From Clostridium algoriphilum (GTDB lineage: Bacteria; Bacillota; Clostridia; Clostridiales; Clostridiaceae): a DNA stretch of 64,000 nt. Shown here piece after piece: positions 18,142 to 27,430 of this stretch (its first letter is position 1; every line of letters begins with the position of its first letter). The stretch spans positions 124,001 through 188,000 of the forward strand of contig NZ_JAIZZK010000001.1 of NCBI RefSeq assembly GCF_020443705.1, written 5' to 3'. The notes beneath the pieces were generated by a model that was not told the DNA's origin, searched no databases, and was given only the letters and a program-made list of their open reading frames with translations. Both the position numbers and the translations under genes were made by a program.

Positions 18142-18899
18142 AAATAGATATATTAACGTTATTCCCTGAAATGTTTGAAGTATTTAATTATAGTATGATA
18201 GGCAAAGCAATAGAAAACAATATAATAAATATTTCATCACATAATATTCGCGATTATTCTTTAAACAAACATAAAAAAGTAGATGATTCTCCATATGGTG
18301 GTGGCGCAGGTATGGTTATGCTAACTCAACCATTAGTTGATAGTATTAAGGATATTAAGCTACACAATGGTGGAAAGGTGATATTTTTGGGACCAAGGGG
18401 TAAAACTTTTACTCAAGATATTGCAAAAAAACTATGCATGGAAAAAGAATTAATATTTGTATGCGGTCATTATGAAGGAATTGATGAGAGAAACTATGAT
18501 TATATAGATATGGAAATTTCACTTGGAGATTATGTTTTGACAGGCGGAGAAATGGCATGTATACCTATAGTTGATAGTATATGTAGGTTAATTCCAGGGG
18601 TATTATCCTGCACTGAGAGCTACACGGAAGAGTCTTTTTATGATGGAGTATTAGAATATCCACATTATACAAGACCAGAATGTTTTGAGGGTAAAAAGGT
18701 TCCTGAGGTATTAATTTCGGGTCATCATGAAAATATACGAAAATGGAGAAGACTACAATCATTACTAATAACTAAAGAAAAAAGGCCGGATTTATTTCAG
18801 AAACTTAATCTTTCAAAGGAAGATAAAAAACTATTAAGTAATGTAGACACAAAATCTGATATAACATCAGATTTAATTAAATATAAAAATATCTTGTAA
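18138..18899 (+). CDS. trmD: tRNA (guanine-37-N1)-methyltransferase
   Basis: TrmD methylates G37 next to the anticodon of tRNAs reading CNN codons, preventing +1 frameshifts. The 253-residue protein has the SPOUT trefoil-knot methyltransferase signatures: [38 protein letters not shown] and [13 protein letters not shown]. The start ATG 18138 gives the family N-terminus and a four-base ATGA overlap with rimM; ATG 18129 in the same frame is a less likely alternative. It is separated from rplS by a promoter and leader RNA. Confidence 0.96.
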   Translation: MKIDILTLFPEMFEVFNYSMIGKAIENNIINISSHNIRDYSLNKHKKVDDSPYGGGAGMVMLTQPLVDSIKDIKLHNGGKVIFLGPRGKTFTQDIAKKLCMEKELIFVCGHYEGIDERNYDYIDMEISLGDYVLTGGEMACIPIVDSICRLIPGVLSCTESYTEESFYDGVLEYPHYTRPECFEGKKVPEVLISGHHENIRKWRRLQSLLITKEKRPDLFQKLNLSKEDKKLLSNVDTKSDITSDLIKYKNIL

Positions 18900-18923
18900 T
18901 TAGGTATAAAAGATATTTTTATA

Positions 18924-18952
18924 TTGATATATATATTTTTTTATGTTAAAAT
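18924..18952 (+). promoter_or_regulatory. Sigma-A-type promoter of rplS
   Basis: TTGATA (18924-18929), a 17-base spacer and TAAAAT (18947-18952) predict a start near 18959, at the left edge of the leader RNA fold. Confidence 0.75.
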
Positions 18953-18957
18953 ATAGT

Positions 18958-19014
18958 TTGTGCTAGTACGGACGGTCCTCTGTCATATCATAATGAGCAA
19001 GAACGTCACAATAA
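18958..19014 (+). ncRNA. Candidate L19 (rplS) leader RNA
   Basis: TTGTG (18958-18962) can pair with CACAA (19007-19011), closing a domain that contains a small hairpin (ACGGA at 18967-18971 with TCTGT). It sits between the rplS promoter and ribosome binding site, where the known Firmicute L19 leader, an autoregulatory element, is found. The family call rests on position and fold, not on a covariance search. Confidence 0.6.
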
Positions 19015-19034
19015 AATTTTAGGAGGGAATGCAC

Positions 19035-19382
19035 ATGTTAGATATTATAAGAGCAATTGAACAAGAACAAATTAGAACTGATTTACCAGATTTTCACGTA
19101 GGTGATACTGTTAAGGTTCACATTAAAATCAGTGAAGGTAACAAGGAAAGAATTCAAGTATTTGAGGGAACCGTTCTTAAAAGACAGAATGGTGGCTTAA
19201 GAGAATCTTTCACAGTAAGAAGAGTAGCATCTGGTGTTGGTGTTGAAAAAACATTCCCAGTAAACGCTCCAGTAATAGAAAAGATTGAAATTGTAAGACT
19301 AGGTAAAGTTAGAAGAGCTAAACTATTTTACTTAAGAGATAGAGTTGGTAAGTCTGCAAAGGTTAAAGAAAAAATGAGATAA
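19035..19382 (+). CDS. rplS: Ribosomal protein L19 (bL19)
   Basis: bL19 lies at the 30S-50S interface of the ribosome. The 115-residue protein shows the family's [13 protein letters not shown] and [15 protein letters not shown] blocks and the basic C-terminus [23 protein letters not shown] 19035 follows AGGAGGG by seven bases; ATG 19029 would be only one base from that site. The gene has its own promoter, leader RNA and terminator, so it forms a single-gene unit that is probably autoregulated. Confidence 0.97.
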   Translation: MLDIIRAIEQEQIRTDLPDFHVGDTVKVHIKISEGNKERIQVFEGTVLKRQNGGLRESFTVRRVASGVGVEKTFPVNAPVIEKIEIVRLGKVRRAKLFYLRDRVGKSAKVKEKMR

Positions 19383-19386
19383 AATT

Positions 19387-19407
19387 GGGGCTGAAAAGTC
19401 CCTTTTT
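19387..19407 (+). terminator. Terminator after rplS
   Basis: GGGGCT (19387-19392), a GAAA loop and AGTCCC (19397-19402), with one G-T pair, are followed by five T residues. Confidence 0.85.
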
Positions 19408-19529
19408 ACATTTACACATATTTCATTTAGATAGACATAATATTTTGATATACATAACTTTTTAAAAATCTCAATTATGCAATTTAAGTAGTTGAAGCTA
19501 CATAGTAGATTAATAAGTAGGTGCATGTA

Positions 19530-20042
19530 TTGATAAGAAAAACTTTTAGATTAGCAAAATATACAGCAATTTTACTTTTGATAGCTGTATTTATTATAAA
19601 TTTCACATTTCAAATAGTAACTGTAAGTGGCGAATCCATGATTCCTACGATGCAAAACAATGACAAATTGTTACTTGAAACAAAATCTAATCAATTAAAA
19701 GATGTTAAGAAAAATGAAATTGTGGTTATAAAATATCCTGCTGATATAAGCCAAAGACTAATAAAAAGGGTTATAGCAGTTGCTGGTGATAAAGTTAAAA
19801 TTAGCGATAATGTATTGTACATAAATGGTAAGATTATTAATGAGTATTATAAAAATGAACGTGTTATGAAAGACTATGATGAAGCTCTAGTGCCACAAGA
19901 CTCAATTTTTGTTCTTGGTGATAATAGAAATTATAGTAAAGATAGTCGAAGTAGCGATATCGGGTTTGTAAAACTCAATCTTTTGGAAGGAAAAGTAATT
20001 ATAAGACTTTATCCATTCAATAAAATGGGGAGGATTAGATAA
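19530..20042 (+). CDS. lepB: Type I signal peptidase
   Basis: Signal peptidase I cleaves signal peptides from exported proteins on the outer face of the membrane. The 170-residue protein has one N-terminal membrane segment (about residues 12-28), then VSGESMIPTM with the catalytic serine, LIKRVIAVAGD with the catalytic lysine, and LGDNRNYSKDSR (box E). This is the short Gram-positive form. I prefer TTG 19530, with TAGGTG upstream; GTG 19521 in the same frame has no clear site. It lies 128 bases beyond the rplS terminator and directly before rbgA, as in B. subtilis relatives. Confidence 0.92.
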   Translation: MIRKTFRLAKYTAILLLIAVFIINFTFQIVTVSGESMIPTMQNNDKLLLETKSNQLKDVKKNEIVVIKYPADISQRLIKRVIAVAGDKVKISDNVLYINGKIINEYYKNERVMKDYDEALVPQDSIFVLGDNRNYSKDSRSSDIGFVKLNLLEGKVIIRLYPFNKMGRIR

Positions 20043-20043
20043 A

Positions 20044-20901
20044 ATGGCTATGAAAATAAATTGGTTTCCAGGTCATATGGCGAAAACAAGAAGACAAATT
20101 CAGGAGAGTTTAAAACTCGTTGATGCTGTAATAGAAATTAGAGATGCAAGGATAGTTAAGTCGAGTGCAAATCCACAAATCGATGAAATATGCAAAGATA
20201 AGCCTAGAGTTATTTTGTTAAATAAGAGTGATCTAGCTGAAGACAAAGTTACTAAACAATGGATAGAAAAGCTTACAACTGATACTGTAAGGCCACTCGC
20301 CGTTAATTGTATTACAGGTCAAGGGTTAAAAAGTATAAAAATCACTCTTGATGAGTTATTGAAACAAAAGCATGATAGACAAAGAAAAAAAGGGTTAGTT
20401 AATATAGTTACGAGAGTCATGGTAGTTGGTATACCTAATGTTGGTAAATCTTCTTTTATAAACAAATTAGGGAAAAATAACATTACTAAAACTGGAGATA
20501 GACCAGGGGTTACCAAAACTAAGCAATGGGTAAAAACTAGCTTAGGAATAGAGCTAATGGATACTCCAGGGGTATTATGGCCTAGATTTGAAGATGAGAC
20601 AGTTGGACTTAATTTGGCATTTACAGGTGCAGTAAAAGATGAGGTTATAGATATAGAAGAATTAGCACTTAGATTAGTAGAAAGACTTCAAACTAATAAT
20701 GCACAACGGTTAATGGAAAGATATAAACTTTCGGAAATCATGGAAAATCCTTTAGATAATTTAGATAATATAGGTAAAAAAAGGGGAGCTGTAATTTCTG
20801 GAGGTAATATTGACTATAATAGAGTAGCCGTTATGCTTCTAGATGAATTTAGAGGTGGAAAATTGGGGCCTATATCGTTAGAACGAGTAGACTTAGAGTA
20901 G
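20044..20901 (+). CDS. rbgA: Ribosome biogenesis GTPase RbgA (YlqF)
   Basis: RbgA is a circularly permuted GTPase needed for late assembly of the 50S subunit. In the 285-residue protein the G4 motif (LLNKSDL) precedes G1 (GIPNVGKSSFIN) and G3 (DTPGVLWP), which is the permuted order. The N-terminus INWFPGHMAKTRR and a C-terminal helical domain are family features. ATG 20044 follows GGGGAGGA by about nine bases and the gene begins two bases after the lepB stop, so the two form a unit. Confidence 0.96.
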   Translation: MAMKINWFPGHMAKTRRQIQESLKLVDAVIEIRDARIVKSSANPQIDEICKDKPRVILLNKSDLAEDKVTKQWIEKLTTDTVRPLAVNCITGQGLKSIKITLDELLKQKHDRQRKKGLVNIVTRVMVVGIPNVGKSSFINKLGKNNITKTGDRPGVTKTKQWVKTSLGIELMDTPGVLWPRFEDETVGLNLAFTGAVKDEVIDIEELALRLVERLQTNNAQRLMERYKLSEIMENPLDNLDNIGKKRGAVISGGNIDYNRVAVMLLDEFRGGKLGPISLERVDLE

Positions 20902-20948
20902 ATTTATTTATAATATTAATAGATTGTTTAGATTTAGGTGGCATCTAG

Positions 20949-20981
20949 AAAAATAAATAGTCAGATTTATATTTATTTTTT
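20949..20981 (+). terminator. AT-only hairpin between rbgA and rnhB
   Basis: A perfect 11-bp stem made only of A-T pairs (20949-20959 with 20970-20980) ends in a T run. It is terminator-like but weak. Confidence 0.5.
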
Positions 20982-21027
20982 AAGATGTCTTATTAAGATA
21001 ATTTAAAATTACTAAGGAGAGAATACC

Positions 21028-21861
21028 ATGACGTTTAATATTGATTTTTCTAAAATGACTTACAAAGAAATATGTGCAAATATGTTAGACATAGAGAATA
21101 CTGTAAACGATTGCAATAATAATTATAGTGAAAATATATTAAATATGCTTTTACGAGACGATAGGAAAACTGTTCAAAAGTTAGGTAGTAAAATGTCCAA
21201 AAGGTTAGAGCTAAAAGCAAAAGAAATTCAGAGAGTAAGAAAAATGTATAAATTCGACAGAAGTTTTGGAAACCACAAATATATAGCTGGGGTAGATGAG
21301 GTTGGGCGGGGGCCTTTAGCTGGACCAATAGTTGCTGCAGCAGTAATATTAGACCTGGAATCGGATGAGGATAAGGATCTAATTTTAAGAGCAAATGATT
21401 CTAAAAAATTATCAATAGATTGCAGAAAAGAATTATCTTATATCATTAAAGAGAAAGCCTTAGCCTATAAAATTACTGCTATTGATAATAAACAAATTGA
21501 TGAAAAAGGCATTGCTTGGTGTAATAATCAAGTATTTATTGAATCCTGTAATGGACTTAGTATCAAACCAGATTTAGTTTTAAGTGATGGATATAAAATA
21601 AAAAATTATTCAGATCTAAATGAGTTTGTAATAAAAGGGGATACATTAAGTATAAGTATAGCATGTGCGTCTATTATTGCAAAAGTGTATAGGGATGAAT
21701 TGATGTTACAGTATCACAATGAATATCCAAACTATGGATTCAATAAAAATGTTGGTTACGGTACAAAGGAACATGTGAGTGCAATAAAAGAACACGGAAT
21801 TATTGCATTACATAGAAAAAGTTTTCTGAAAAACATATTAGGTGAAGAAAATAATAATTAA
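21028..21861 (+). CDS. rnhB: Ribonuclease HII
   Basis: RNase HII removes RNA from RNA-DNA hybrids and single ribonucleotides from DNA. The catalytic region begins near residue 87: AGVDEVGRGPLAGP holds the DE pair, SDGYKIK the third Asp and ASIIAKVYRDEL the fourth acidic residue region. It carries about 85 residues before the catalytic core, a helical N-terminal extension also seen in other Firmicute RNase HII proteins. The total of 277 residues fits those. AAGGAGAG precedes ATG 21028. Confidence 0.95.
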   Translation: MTFNIDFSKMTYKEICANMLDIENTVNDCNNNYSENILNMLLRDDRKTVQKLGSKMSKRLELKAKEIQRVRKMYKFDRSFGNHKYIAGVDEVGRGPLAGPIVAAAVILDLESDEDKDLILRANDSKKLSIDCRKELSYIIKEKALAYKITAIDNKQIDEKGIAWCNNQVFIESCNGLSIKPDLVLSDGYKIKNYSDLNEFVIKGDTLSISIACASIIAKVYRDELMLQYHNEYPNYGFNKNVGYGTKEHVSAIKEHGIIALHRKSFLKNILGEENNN

Positions 21862-21864
21862 TAT

Positions 21865-21912
21865 AAAATTTACAAATTCACTCCGAATTTAAAAGGTGGA
21901 TTTGTAAATTTT
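21865..21912. terminator. Bidirectional terminator between rnhB and yraN
   Basis: A 17-bp stem with one G-T pair (21865-21881 with 21896-21912) lies between the two convergent genes. A-rich and T-rich flanks on both sides suit termination in both directions. Confidence 0.85.
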
Positions 21913-21929
21913 GTTTTATAGTCTAATAA

Positions 21930-22298
21930 TTAAGCCTGGAAAGCGTCCTTAATATGGTTGATGTTGAAATCATTATTAGCATTATTTAGGATAACTTCAA
22001 TAACATCAAATCTAAAATTCGAGTTATTTAATTTTTTTTGTAAAATATAAAACTGCGCTGTTTTATAAATTTTATGTTGTTTAGTAGAAGTAACTGCTTC
22101 AGCTGGTGTACCAAAATTTATTCCATACCTACTTTTCACTTCTATAAAGCAGATAAAACCTTTATATTTTGCTATTAAATCTATTTCACCACATTTGCAC
22201 CTGAAGTTTTTATCTAAAATTTTATAATCTAAATCTCTTAAATAGTTTTCGGATATATCTTCACCAAGTGCACCGATATCTTTATTGAAAGCCTTCAT
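21930..22298 (-). CDS. yraN: UPF0102/YraN family endonuclease-like protein
   Basis: The 122-residue protein has the restriction-endonuclease-like fold core: GALGEDISENYL, then CGEIDLIAKYKGFICFIEVKSR, where GEIDLI and EVKSR carry the E, D, E and K residues expected of a PD-(D/E)xK nuclease. Biological role is unknown; homologues are widespread and often lie near rnhB and comM, as here. ATG 22298 is preferred because AGAAAGG lies nine bases upstream, while ATG 22307 touches that site. It is the only - strand gene between 3.5 kb and the window end. The 239-base gap to comM holds only AT-rich sequence and, presumably, divergent promoters I cannot place. Confidence 0.9.
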   Translation of the reverse strand: MKAFNKDIGALGEDISENYLRDLDYKILDKNFRCKCGEIDLIAKYKGFICFIEVKSRYGINFGTPAEAVTSTKQHKIYKTAQFYILQKKLNNSNFRFDVIEVILNNANNDFNINHIKDAFQA

Positions 22299-22537
22299 TG
22301 AAAACATCCTTTCTTAAATTTATATTATACCTATAGTAAGTTATAAAAGCTTGAAAATCAACACAATATTTGTAACTTAATCAAATATTAGTTATTTGGT
22401 TTACATATTAAAAATTATGTTAAGTACCTAAAAAGTAAACATAATTAAATTCAATAAAAATTATTAATGAAAGTTATTTTATTTGTAATTATGTCAATAA
22501 TCATGAAATAAGAATTAATAAAGGTAAGGGTGATAAA

Positions 22538-24061
22538 ATGGCAATACAAATTATGTCAGCTGCATTTACAGGAATTAATGGCGTTTTAGTTACAGTCGAA
22601 ATCGATATTACTCGAGGACTACCTGCTTTAAACATTGTTGGACTTGCAGATGTTTCAGTTAAAGAATCAAAGGAGAGAGTACGGTCTGCAATATTAAACT
22701 CAGGCTTTGATTTCCCCGTAAGTAGAATAACAATAAATTTAGCACCAGCTGATATTAAAAAAGAAGGTTCTCTATTTGATTTACCAATAGCTGTAGGGAT
22801 CCTCCTTGCAACTAAACAAATAAACATTAATGATATTAGTGATTACCTTTTTATAGGAGAATTATCTTTATCCGGTAAATTAAAAAAAGTAAGGGGCTCA
22901 TTACCTGTAGTTATGGAAGGAGTAGAAAATGAAATTGAAAACTTTATAGTCCCTACAGATAATGCAGAGGAATGTAGTCTTGTTAAATCTGCAAAGATAT
23001 ATGCTTTAGATAATTTAAAGCAAGTAGTAGATTATTTTAATTATAAGGATTTAATGCCTTATGAGAGATCCAATAATGAGGAGATACTAATAAATGGGGA
23101 GTTAGATTATGAAGATGTTTTTGGACAGGAAAGTTCAAAACGTGCTATAGAAGTAGCGGCTGCAGGAGGTCATAATTTGCTTATGTATGGACCACCAGGT
23201 TCTGGCAAATCAATGATGGCTAAGAGGATTCCAACTATATTGCCTCCCTTAAGTCAAGCAGAGTCATTAGAAGTTACAAAAATTTATAGTGTCTCTGGAA
23301 AGCTTGGTGATGGAGAAAGAATTATTTTACAAAGACCTTTTAGGAGTCCGCATCATACTATATCACGGATTGCATTTGTTGGGGGTGGGAATAAAATAAT
23401 ACCTGGAGAAATTTCGCTAGCACACAAAGGTGTATTATTTTTAGATGAAATATTAGAGTTCAGAAAAAATGTATTAGAAATATTAAGGCAGCCTTTAGAA
23501 GAGAGAAAAATTAGCATCTCAAGAATTAATGGAACAATAGAATACCCATCAAACTTCATGTTTGTAAGTGCATTAAACCCATGTCCTTGTGGATATTATG
23601 GATCTTATGAGAGGCAATGTAGCTGTAGTGATTATGAAAGGCGAAGATATTTGAGCAAACTATCGGGACCACTACTAGATCGAATTGATATATTTACTGC
23701 AGTAAATTTTCTTCCTTATAAAAAAATAGTTAGTGGTGAAAAAAGTGAAAAGTCTAAGGTTATTAAAAAAAGAGTAGAACAAGCAAGACATATTCAAGAA
23801 ACAAGATTTAGTACGGAAGGAATTCACTGCAATGCAGAGATGAGTCAAAAGCAAATTAAAAAATATTGTAATTTAGATGACATGGCTAATAAAATTATGG
23901 AATTAATGTATGATAAATTTACGCTGAGTACAAGGGCTTATTCTAGAATTCTTAAGGTAGCTAGGACTATAGCAGATCTAGATGGATGCAAAAATATTTT
24001 AGATAAACATATAATTGAAGCGGCTGAGTATAGAAAGTTTATTGATGAGAGAATAGTTTGA
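22538..24061 (+). CDS. comM: YifB/ComM family AAA+ ATPase (Mg-chelatase-like)
   Basis: The 507-residue protein has an N-terminal Lon-like fold (residues 1-170, INGVLVTVEIDITRGLPALNIVGL), then an AAA+ domain with Walker A YGPPGSGKSMMAKR near residue 220, Walker B LFLDEILEF and a zinc-knuckle-like CPCGYYG...CSCSDYE insert. A C-terminal Mg-chelatase domain follows (STRAYSRILKVARTIADL). In Vibrio, ComM is a branch-migration helicase that helps integrate transforming DNA; the role in Firmicutes is less clear. AGGGTGA precedes ATG 22538. The neighbour dprA also acts in transformation, but is interrupted in this genome. Confidence 0.94.
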   Translation: MAIQIMSAAFTGINGVLVTVEIDITRGLPALNIVGLADVSVKESKERVRSAILNSGFDFPVSRITINLAPADIKKEGSLFDLPIAVGILLATKQININDISDYLFIGELSLSGKLKKVRGSLPVVMEGVENEIENFIVPTDNAEECSLVKSAKIYALDNLKQVVDYFNYKDLMPYERSNNEEILINGELDYEDVFGQESSKRAIEVAAAGGHNLLMYGPPGSGKSMMAKRIPTILPPLSQAESLEVTKIYSVSGKLGDGERIILQRPFRSPHHTISRIAFVGGGNKIIPGEISLAHKGVLFLDEILEFRKNVLEILRQPLEERKISISRINGTIEYPSNFMFVSALNPCPCGYYGSYERQCSCSDYERRRYLSKLSGPLLDRIDIFTAVNFLPYKKIVSGEKSEKSKVIKKRVEQARHIQETRFSTEGIHCNAEMSQKQIKKYCNLDDMANKIMELMYDKFTLSTRAYSRILKVARTIADLDGCKNILDKHIIEAAEYRKFIDERIV

Positions 24062-24103
24062 TTATAAATAATAAATAAATAAATAAAGTAGTGGAGGTAA
24101 AAA

Positions 24104-25186
24104 ATGAATGACTATGATATATGGTTTTCTTTAGTTAAATTATCACCTAAAAATAAACTTAAATTAATAAATGATTTCCATTGTACACAACAAATATGGT
24201 ATTATGGTGTACATAATAAAAAAACAGAATATTTTAATAAAAACTTAATTGACGTCCTGACAAAAGCTTGGAGCCAAATTGAAATTGATAACGTACGAAA
24301 AAACTGAGAGGTTAATGAAATAAATTCAATTGCGTATTATGAAGATGCATATCCGAAAAAACTTAAAAATTATGATGATGCACCATATACGTTATTTTAT
24401 AAAGGAAATATCTCACCATTAAATAAGGGCTATAATATTTCAATAGTAGGATCAAGAAAATATTCGAATTACGGTAAGGATGTTACTAAAATTATATGCT
24501 CAGATTTATGTTTAAATAATATTAATATTATTAGCGGAATGGCCAAGGGCATTGATACATTTGCTCATGAGAGCAGTTTGGAAAATCAATCATATACTTG
24601 TGCAGTTTTAGGCTCAGGATTAGATATAGTATATCCTAAACAAAATTTAAAAGTTTTTAATGAAATAGTTGAAAAAGGCGCTGTTATTTCAGAATTTCTG
24701 CCAGGAACACCACCATATGCATACAATTTTCCTTTAAGAAATAGAATAATAAGTGCTCTAAGTGATATTATTATTGTAGTAGAGGCTGGTGAAAAAAGTG
24801 GATCATTAATTACAGCAAACTTAGCACTTGAACAAGGTAAAGATGTAATGGCTGTACCAGGATCTATATTTTCCTGTGAGAGTAAAGGAACTAATAAATT
24901 AATTAAAGATGGGGCATACCCCCTTACATGTTCAGGTGATATATTTGATTTAATGGGAATAGAAATGAGAGAACAAAATAAAACCATAGTAAAATCCGAT
25001 AGCAGCCATGTTAACAAACAAGTATATAGCATTATAAATGATAGTCCATTACATATTAACGACATTATTAGAGTAACTAACATTGACATAAAACAATTAT
25101 ATGGGGTATTATTTGAAATGCAGATTAAAAATGAAATATTATGTCTAGCAGGGAATTATTATGTAAAAGTAAATTACAAAATATAA
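24104..25186 (+). pseudogene. dprA: DNA processing protein DprA, interrupted by an in-frame TGA
   Basis: DprA protects incoming single-stranded DNA and loads RecA during transformation. From ATG 24104 (GGAGG upstream) the frame encodes the N-terminal helical domain (MNDYDIWFSLVKLSP), then hits TGA at 24305-24307. The same frame, without any shift, continues with EVNEINSIAYYEDAYPKKL, then SIVGSRKYSNYG, SGMAKGIDTFAHE, VLGSGLDIVYP and FPLRNRIISAL to the stop at 25184-25186. Together these would make a normal DprA of about 360 residues. No ATG, GTG or TTG in frame exists between the TGA and Met at 24539, which lies past the GSR phosphate-binding loop, so restart cannot restore the full Rossmann fold. 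Nonsense mutation, sequencing error or readthrough are the alternatives. Confidence 0.88.
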
Positions 25187-25232
25187 GTAAATATATATAA
25201 GTATATTAGAATACATTGATGGAGGGGATAAG

Positions 25233-27332
25233 ATGGGACAAAAACTCGTTATAGTTGAGTCACCTGCAAAAGCTAAAACTATAAAAAAATATTTAGGGAG
25301 CAGTTATATAGTAGAAGCGTCCATGGGACACGTTAGAGATTTACCAAAAAGTCAATTAGGTGTTGACATAGAAAATAATTACGAACCAAAGTATATAACT
25401 ATTCGTGGCAAGGGTGAATTACTTGATAAGCTAAGAAAAGCGGCTAAAAAAAGCGATAAAATTTATCTCGCAACAGATCCTGATAGAGAAGGCGAAGCTA
25501 TAGCCTGGCATTTAGCAAAAGCTCTAAAAATAGATGAGAAAGACAAATGTAGGATAGAGTTTAATGAGATAACTAAAACAGCTGTTAAAAAAGCAATAAA
25601 ATCTCCAAGAGTAATAAACGGAACTCTTGTGGATGCTCAACAAGCAAGGCGTATACTTGATAGATTAGTTGGATATGAGATTAGCCCTATACTTTGGAGA
25701 AAAGTTAAATGGGGACTTAGTGCAGGACGAGTTCAATCAGTTACACTTAAAATAATTTGTGATAGACAAAAGGAAATAGACAAGTTTATTACTAAAGAGT
25801 ATTGGACTATAGAATGTGAGTTACTCAAAGAAGGAGAAACTCAGAAGTTAAGTGTTAAATTACTTTCAAAGGGCGGCGTCAAAATTGAAATGAATTCTAA
25901 AGAAGAAAGTGATAATGTTATTAACCAGCTTAATGATAAAGAGTTTATTGTAAGTAAAATAAAGAAATCATCAAAGAGTAAAAATCCATTACCACCATTT
26001 ATAACAAGTACGCTTCAGCAAGATGCATATAGAAAACTTAATTTTGCAACAAAAAGAACTATGTCTATTGCACAACAATTGTATGAAGGTATGGAGGTAG
26101 AGGGGTATGGAACAGTAGGGCTAATTACATACATGAGAACAGATTCTACTAGAATAGCTGAGGAAGCTCAAATAAATGCAAAAGAGTTTATTTGTAATAG
26201 ATATGGAGAAAAATATTATCCTGCTACTCCTAGAATATTTAAAAGTAAAAAAAATATACAGGACGGTCATGAAGCTATTAGACCTTCTGATATTGAAATA
26301 ACACCAGAACTTGCTAAAAAAACTTTAAAAGCTCCACAATATAAATTATATACATTAATTTGGAATAGATTTGTAGCAAGTCAAATGGAATCATGTTTAC
26401 TTGATACTATATCTATGGATATAGCAAATGGTGACTATATGTTTAAGGCATCAGGGTCTAAAGTAGCTTTTGATGGATTCAAAAAAATATATGATGAAGA
26501 GCTAGATGAAGAAGAAAATACTTTAAAACTTCCAGAATTGAGTAAAGGAGATATTTTATATAGTGAAAAAACAGAGGGGAAACAGCATTTTACATTGCCA
26601 CCTGCTAAATTTTCAGAGGCATCTCTTGTAAAGACATTGGAAGAAAATGGTATAGGGAGACCAAGTACTTATGCACCAATTATTACAACCCTTCTAAGTA
26701 GAAAGTACATACAGAAAGATAAAAAAACTTTGGAAGTAACGGAACTTGGAAATATAGTCAATAATATTGTAAGTGAATATTTTAAACAAATAGTGGATAT
26801 TGAATTTACAGCACAAATGGAGAATAACTTAGATTTTATAGAAGAAGGACAGGAAAAATGGCAAAGTATAGTCAATGATTTTTTTACACCGCTGAAAGTG
26901 GATATTGAAATTGCTGAGAAAGAGATAGCAAAAATTACAATTGAAGATGAAGTTACAGAAGTGAAATGTGATAAATGTGGCAAGTTCATGGTAATAAAAC
27001 ATGGCAGATTTGGTGATTTTATGGCATGTCCTGGTTATCCAGAATGCAAAAATACAAAAGCAATAACTAAAGAATTGGATCTTCCTTGTCCTAAATGTGG
27101 TGGAACAATTCTAGAAAGAAGAAGTAAAAAAGGTACTAAATTCTACGGATGCAGCAATTACCCACAATGTGATTTTGTAAGTTGGTTTGAACCAACTGAA
27201 ATAAAATGCCCTGTATGTAATACATATATGGTTAAAAGATATAGTAAAACTAAAAGCGACTATATGGAATGTTCTAATAAAGAATGTAAACATAAGGAAT
27301 ATAAAGAGGAAGAAAATAGTGAAGAAAAGTAA
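25233..27332 (+). CDS. topA: DNA topoisomerase I
   Basis: TopA relaxes negative supercoils by a type IA strand-passage mechanism. The 699-residue protein has the N-terminal TOPRIM domain (LVIVESPAKAKTIKKYLG; ATDPDREGEAIAWHLA), the active-site tyrosine in GLITYMRTDSTR near residue 297, and three C-terminal C4 zinc ribbons from about residue 580 (CDKCGKF, CPKCGGT, CPVCNTY). TGGAGGGG precedes ATG 25233. The dprA-topA-codY order is like that of Bacillus, but trmFO, xerC and hslVU, present between topA and codY there, are missing. Confidence 0.98.
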   Translation: MGQKLVIVESPAKAKTIKKYLGSSYIVEASMGHVRDLPKSQLGVDIENNYEPKYITIRGKGELLDKLRKAAKKSDKIYLATDPDREGEAIAWHLAKALKIDEKDKCRIEFNEITKTAVKKAIKSPRVINGTLVDAQQARRILDRLVGYEISPILWRKVKWGLSAGRVQSVTLKIICDRQKEIDKFITKEYWTIECELLKEGETQKLSVKLLSKGGVKIEMNSKEESDNVINQLNDKEFIVSKIKKSSKSKNPLPPFITSTLQQDAYRKLNFATKRTMSIAQQLYEGMEVEGYGTVGLITYMRTDSTRIAEEAQINAKEFICNRYGEKYYPATPRIFKSKKNIQDGHEAIRPSDIEITPELAKKTLKAPQYKLYTLIWNRFVASQMESCLLDTISMDIANGDYMFKASGSKVAFDGFKKIYDEELDEEENTLKLPELSKGDILYSEKTEGKQHFTLPPAKFSEASLVKTLEENGIGRPSTYAPIITTLLSRKYIQKDKKTLEVTELGNIVNNIVSEYFKQIVDIEFTAQMENNLDFIEEGQEKWQSIVNDFFTPLKVDIEIAEKEIAKITIEDEVTEVKCDKCGKFMVIKHGRFGDFMACPGYPECKNTKAITKELDLPCPKCGGTILERRSKKGTKFYGCSNYPQCDFVSWFEPTEIKCPVCNTYMVKRYSKTKSDYMECSNKECKHKEYKEEENSEEK

Positions 27333-27383
27333 AATCTAAATATTAATTAAGTCGATTCATTATAGTATATAAATATTATGTCG

Positions 27384-27398
27384 AAATTTATGAAAATA
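27384..27398 (+). promoter_or_regulatory. CodY-box-like site upstream of codY
   Basis: AAATTTATGAAAATA matches the CodY consensus AATTTTCWGAAAATT at 12 of 15 positions. It lies three bases upstream of the codY -35 element, so it may mediate autoregulation. Confidence 0.5.
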
Positions 27399-27401
27399 CT
27401 G

Positions 27402-27430
27402 TTGATATAGCATTAATGTTGTGCTATTAT
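27402..27430 (+). promoter_or_regulatory. Sigma-A-type promoter of codY
   Basis: TTGATA (27402-27407), a 17-base spacer and TATTAT (27425-27430) predict a start near 27437, about 124 bases before codY. Confidence 0.75.

Noticed and set aside
24104-24307. A separate 67-residue protein gene
   Set aside because: Its sequence is the N-terminal domain of DprA and the same frame continues after the TGA, so it is a fragment, not a gene of its own.
24305-24307. TGA as selenocysteine or reassigned codon in dprA
   Set aside because: DprA has no known selenocysteine, no SECIS-like hairpin is evident just after the codon, and TGA is used as stop by other genes here.
24539-25186. A short independent DprA-like gene starting at ATG 24539
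   Set aside because: The ATG is the internal methionine of SGMAKGID and has no ribosome binding site; the upstream part of the Rossmann fold lies in the same frame before it.
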